Assembly (NCBI GenBank): GCA_013298215.1
Contig: JAAFKE010000003.1
Span: forward strand, 92,936-156,935
Direction: 5' to 3'
Length of the DNA: 64,000 nucleotides
Source of the DNA: Cytophagales bacterium
Lineage (GTDB): Bacteria > Bacteroidota > Bacteroidia > Cytophagales > Spirosomataceae
Shown: piece after piece, positions 61,511 through 64,000 of the stretch
Layout: every line of letters begins with the position of its first letter
Numbering within the stretch: position 1 is the first letter of the stretch
Position numbers and translations under genes: made by a program
The notes under the pieces: model-generated
Told to the model about the DNA's origin: nothing
Databases searched by the model: none
The model's input: the letters and a program-made list of their open reading frames with translations, nothing else

Positions 61511-63154
61511 ATGAAACACACTATTTATAGCCGTAATGTTGAGCTACTCTTTGCATTTTGGACGAGCTTATGGCTACTCGGATGCGCCCAACAGATACCG
61601 CCCACGGGAGGGAAAAAAGATATTATTGCCCCAAAATTGATTAGGACGATCCCGCAGAACGAACAAACAAATTACAAAGGGAGAACCATAGAATTGTTTT
61701 TTGACGAATACATCGAAATCCAGAACCTCCAGCAAAAACTGCTCATAACGCCCAACGTGAACCAGGAGGATTATGAGTTCAAGGCAAAACCTACCTCTTT
61801 TTTGATTAAGTTTAGAAAGAGTTTAGACTCTAACAAAACGTATTCGCTCAATTTTGGCGATGCCATAAAAGACTTTGCGGAGAAAAACCCTGCCCAAAAT
61901 CTGCGATTCGTTTTTAGTACGGGTGCGGCCATCGACTCGGCCTCGGTAGGCGGCGAGGTGCGAGATTCTGAAACCGATAACCCTGTTTTTGATGCCTTGG
62001 TAGGGCTGTATAAGTGCAGCGACACGCTCAATCCAGAGAAAATGAAACCGTATTATTTTGCCCGAACCGACAGCTCGGGTACGTATCAGATAAACAATGT
62101 CCAGGCAGATCATTACCAAGTTATTGCCATAACCGACGCAAACCGAACCTTGACCTACCAACCAAAATTAGAAAAAATTGGGTTCATCAAAGATTCTATC
62201 AACGTAAAGGCATCCGACAAACTCACCGACGTGAACTTTCGGGCATTCAAGGCAGACTATTCGCCGCCGAAATTTAAGGGAACGCTCCCGAGGGTGAAGG
62301 ACTACTCACTACTTTTCGACAAGGGCATCCGAGAGTTTAAAGTCGATTACCTCAACAAAGGAGACTCGCTGGTGGGGTTTCAGCCTGGCCCAACCGAGAT
62401 TAAATTCTACAACGTGCTTAACAAAACGGACACGATTCCAATCAAAATAACCGTCAGAGACTCATTGGGTTTGGAGCTGGTACACAACCAAAAGATAAAG
62501 TTTAGGGAGTCCAAAGCGTCGGCCAAAGCCAAGGAGGGAGACAAGGAAGCACTGACTGTTCAGGTAAAACCGCAGACGGGAGAAGAGCTAACAAAAGATT
62601 TTGAAGCCACGTTTAGCTTCAATAAACCGATCGTAAAATACGATTTGGGCGGCATAAAACTAACATCGGACAGTGCCACCACCGAAAAACTGAACGCCTC
62701 TACGTTTGTCTGGACGAACAACAATACGAGACTGGTACTGAATACTAAAATCTCAGCGCGTAGGAAGATTCGGCTCATTTTACCCAAAAATACCTTTTTT
62801 AGTGTGCAAAACGACACACTGAGGGCCGACACCCTCAACTACAAAATGGCCAACGAAGATGACTACGCCATTGTGAAGGGCAGTGTGAAGAACGCCAAAA
62901 CGAATGTGATAGTGGAGCTGATGGACGAAAAATACACGGTTATTAAGTCGGTTGTGGGCAAGAAAGAGTACGAGTTCGCGTTTGTGAAACCAGGCACGTA
63001 TTTTGTAAGGGTGATTGTAGATACCAACAACAACAATAAGTGGGACAGTGGTAACTACAAACAAAAGCTACAACCCGAAAAAATAGTGTATTATTCGGAT
63101 GCCTTCAAAGTGCGCAAAAACTTCATTATTGATGGAATAGATTTTGAACTCTAA
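61511..63154 (+). CDS. Lipoprotein with N-terminal Ig-like (Big_5-type) domain
   Basis: 547 residues from the ATG at 61511; the open frame begins at 61469 inside the terminator, so the inner ATG is preferred. Lipoprotein signal (FAFWTSLWLLGCAQQ, Cys near 25), then the Bacteroidota 'PPTGGKKD' start and an Ig-like domain (KLIRTIPQNEQTNYKGRTIEL, FFDEYIEIQNLQQKLLITPN). Later parts show SGTYQINNVQADHYQVIAI and PGTYFVRVIVDTNNNNKWD, the carboxypeptidase-regulatory-like or cohesin-type strand pattern. Widespread lipoproteins of unknown role, probably in the cell envelope. It is the last gene before the DnaA-box region. Confidence 0.85.
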   Translation: MKHTIYSRNVELLFAFWTSLWLLGCAQQIPPTGGKKDIIAPKLIRTIPQNEQTNYKGRTIELFFDEYIEIQNLQQKLLITPNVNQEDYEFKAKPTSFLIKFRKSLDSNKTYSLNFGDAIKDFAEKNPAQNLRFVFSTGAAIDSASVGGEVRDSETDNPVFDALVGLYKCSDTLNPEKMKPYYFARTDSSGTYQINNVQADHYQVIAITDANRTLTYQPKLEKIGFIKDSINVKASDKLTDVNFRAFKADYSPPKFKGTLPRVKDYSLLFDKGIREFKVDYLNKGDSLVGFQPGPTEIKFYNVLNKTDTIPIKITVRDSLGLELVHNQKIKFRESKASAKAKEGDKEALTVQVKPQTGEELTKDFEATFSFNKPIVKYDLGGIKLTSDSATTEKLNASTFVWTNNNTRLVLNTKISARRKIRLILPKNTFFSVQNDTLRADTLNYKMANEDDYAIVKGSVKNAKTNVIVELMDEKYTVIKSVVGKKEYEFAFVKPGTYFVRVIVDTNNNNKWDSGNYKQKLQPEKIVYYSDAFKVRKNFIIDGIDFEL

Positions 63155-63619
63155 AAAAATAGTTATGCACATTATTGTTCAAAACAGTGTGGATAACCCG
63201 TTATATGTGGACACAATGGTGGATAACTATCAAAAATGAGTGGATAAGGGTGTGAATAAAAATTAAAAAATGTGGACAAGAGATTACCCAAAACACAATT
63301 GTTGGCAAACTATCGGTTTTAAACAAGTTGTGGGGTATACTTTAAACACACCAACAAGTGGACAACGCACGGTGGATATCTTTATAAACAATCAACAATA
63401 AAGTGTGGATAATAAAAAATAGGTGTGGTAATGAATAACTTAGGTGTGGATAAACTTAAAATAAAGTGGATAACTTGCTACTTGTTCACAAAGAGTTAGA
63501 AAACGGTTGTGGACAAAGTTGTGGATAAGTGGTTTGTAAACATATCCACACACAATTATGATAGATAATAATAATTAATATAAAATATTTTTAATACTTA
63601 TTAAAAGTAAAAAAAGAAA
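63155..63619. other. Candidate chromosomal replication origin (oriC): DnaA-box cluster plus AT-rich stretch
   Basis: 465 nt without a gene. Perfect DnaA boxes (TGTGGATAA on the forward strand) at 63188, 63404, 63445 and 63520, plus one at 63621 over the next start codon. One-mismatch boxes at 63218, 63239, 63251, 63271, 63465 and 63508, and in opposite orientation at 63542 (ATATCCACA). The last 70 bases (63551-63620) contain only 7 G or C by hand count, a likely unwinding element. The density of same-orientation boxes is far beyond chance. No dnaA or dnaN gene is in the window. Confidence 0.8.
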
Positions 63620-63620
63620 A
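63551..63620. other. AT-rich candidate DNA unwinding element
   Basis: 7 G+C in 70 bases, directly right of the DnaA boxes, with a run of TAA triplets at 63566-63574. Functional role is inferred from position; a second AT-rich candidate lies left of the first box (63150-63187). Confidence 0.5.
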
Positions 63621-64000
63621 TGTGGATAACTGTAAGAAATAGATTTTGGCTCATGCTGTTGGTAATATTGGGTGTGAGCAATGTTTGGGGACAGTCGGAC
63701 AGAGAACTGGCAGAAGAATACCTCAGAAAAGGGGAGTGCGACAAGGCGGTGGTGCTGTTTCAGAAGGGGTTAAAGAAAACGTTCGATAAAAACGCGTTGA
63801 GAAAATACGTGGCCTGCCAAATAAAACTGAAAGATTGGGAGGAGGCCGAAAGATTTTTTAAGAAGCAGCTTAGGTCAAAAGAAAATTGGGCCGCTTTTTA
63901 TGAACTATACTACGGCCGGATTTTAGAGGCTGCCGGTAAATCAGAACTGGCCAGTGAAAGGTACGAATCTGCAATAAAAACTGATTGGGGCGCATCGCCC
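63620..64000 (+). CDS. Secreted TPR-like protein, C-terminus cut by window edge
   Basis: Open from ATG at 63620 to the end of the window (127 codons seen). A signal-peptide-like start (MWITVRNRFWLMLLVILGVS, cleavage near VWGQ) is followed by repeated helical pairs of tetratricopeptide type: LAEEYLRKGECDKAVVLFQK, YVACQIKLKDWEEAERFFKK and LYYGRILEAAGKSELASERY. A perfect DnaA box (63621-63629) overlaps its first codons, so its expression may respond to DnaA. Function unknown. Confidence 0.7.
   Translation, partial: MWITVRNRFWLMLLVILGVSNVWGQSDRELAEEYLRKGECDKAVVLFQKGLKKTFDKNALRKYVACQIKLKDWEEAERFFKKQLRSKENWAAFYELYYGRILEAAGKSELASERYESAIKTDWGASP

Noticed and set aside
63551..63600. DnaA-trio motif beside the proposed unwinding element
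   Set aside because: A TAA triplet run is present (63566-63574), but its polarity relative to the box at 63542 does not match the Bacillus subtilis arrangement, so it is not claimed.
1..64000. CRISPR arrays, prophage, restriction-modification or toxin-antitoxin pairs
   Set aside because: No regularly spaced direct repeats, phage structural genes, methyltransferase-endonuclease pairs or small toxin-antitoxin gene pairs were recognised.

Overview
The window looks like chromosomal DNA of a Bacteroidota bacterium, most likely order Cytophagales. The signs are: type A and type B C-terminal sorting domains of the type IX secretion system (37.3-38.4 kb and 9.3-13.0 kb); an ExbB-ExbD-ExbD-TonB operon; families typical of the phylum (DUF4920, DUF4301, the YbeY variant without the last His); no Shine-Dalgarno sequences at the starts; and upstream motifs of the Bacteroidetes sigma-A type (TTTG, about 19 nt, TAnnTTTG). 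Most genes are moderately GC-rich; a nuclease gene at 18.4-19.3 kb is visibly AT-rich. No phage, insertion sequence or CRISPR array was found.

Layout, left to right. 0-2.5 kb: reverse-strand ECF sigma factor, membrane anti-sigma-like protein, DUF4097-type protein and a cut-off outer-membrane-like protein. 2.7-9.2 kb: reverse-strand rnr, pyrG, DUF4920, ribD and a secreted sugar isomerase-like protein. 9.3-13.7 kb: ABC ATPase followed by a giant type IX secreted adhesin-like protein. 13.9-18.2 kb: forward glycan cluster (PhyH oxygenase, two glycosyltransferases, O-antigen ligase/polymerase-like protein). 18.4-19.3 kb: Rpn/PD-(D/E)XK nuclease. 19.4-29.3 kb: rhodanese-thioredoxin fusion, OsmC, Mpl, L31 type B, lipoamide dehydrogenase, Tat-exported Gfo/Idh/MocA oxidoreductase, TyrA and DUF4301. 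29.6-35.8 kb: hemH, nuoL, nuoM and comM. 35.8-42.6 kb: ceramidase-like protein, type IX cargo protein and the ExbB/ExbD/TonB/PstS-like operon. 43-51.7 kb: recQ, a lytic transglycosylase, nrdA, an MDR oxidoreductase, tRNA-Leu(CAG) and glutamate dehydrogenase.

52-64 kb: a TraR/DksA-like protein and a Fur regulator, an MBL-rhodanese protein, a metallopeptidase-MORN fusion, a small lipoprotein, then acyl-CoA dehydrogenase, ybeY, mnmG and a methyltransferase in one tight forward run, an Ig-like lipoprotein and, at 63.16-63.62 kb, a dense DnaA-box cluster with an adjoining AT-rich stretch. I read this as the likely chromosomal origin (oriC). A pair of perfect DnaA boxes at 56.33 kb and a near-parS palindrome just before mnmG (58.65 kb) support an origin-proximal location. 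Transcription of 54.5-63.2 kb runs toward the proposed origin, which is unusual and is flagged.

Coherent functional groups are envelope energy transduction (ExbB/D-TonB), wall recycling (Mpl, lytic transglycosylase), glycan synthesis, type IX export, nucleotide metabolism (PyrG, NrdA), and translation/RNA functions (RNase R, YbeY, MnmG, L31, tRNA-Leu). All assignments come from reading motifs in the translated sequence; no database search was possible.
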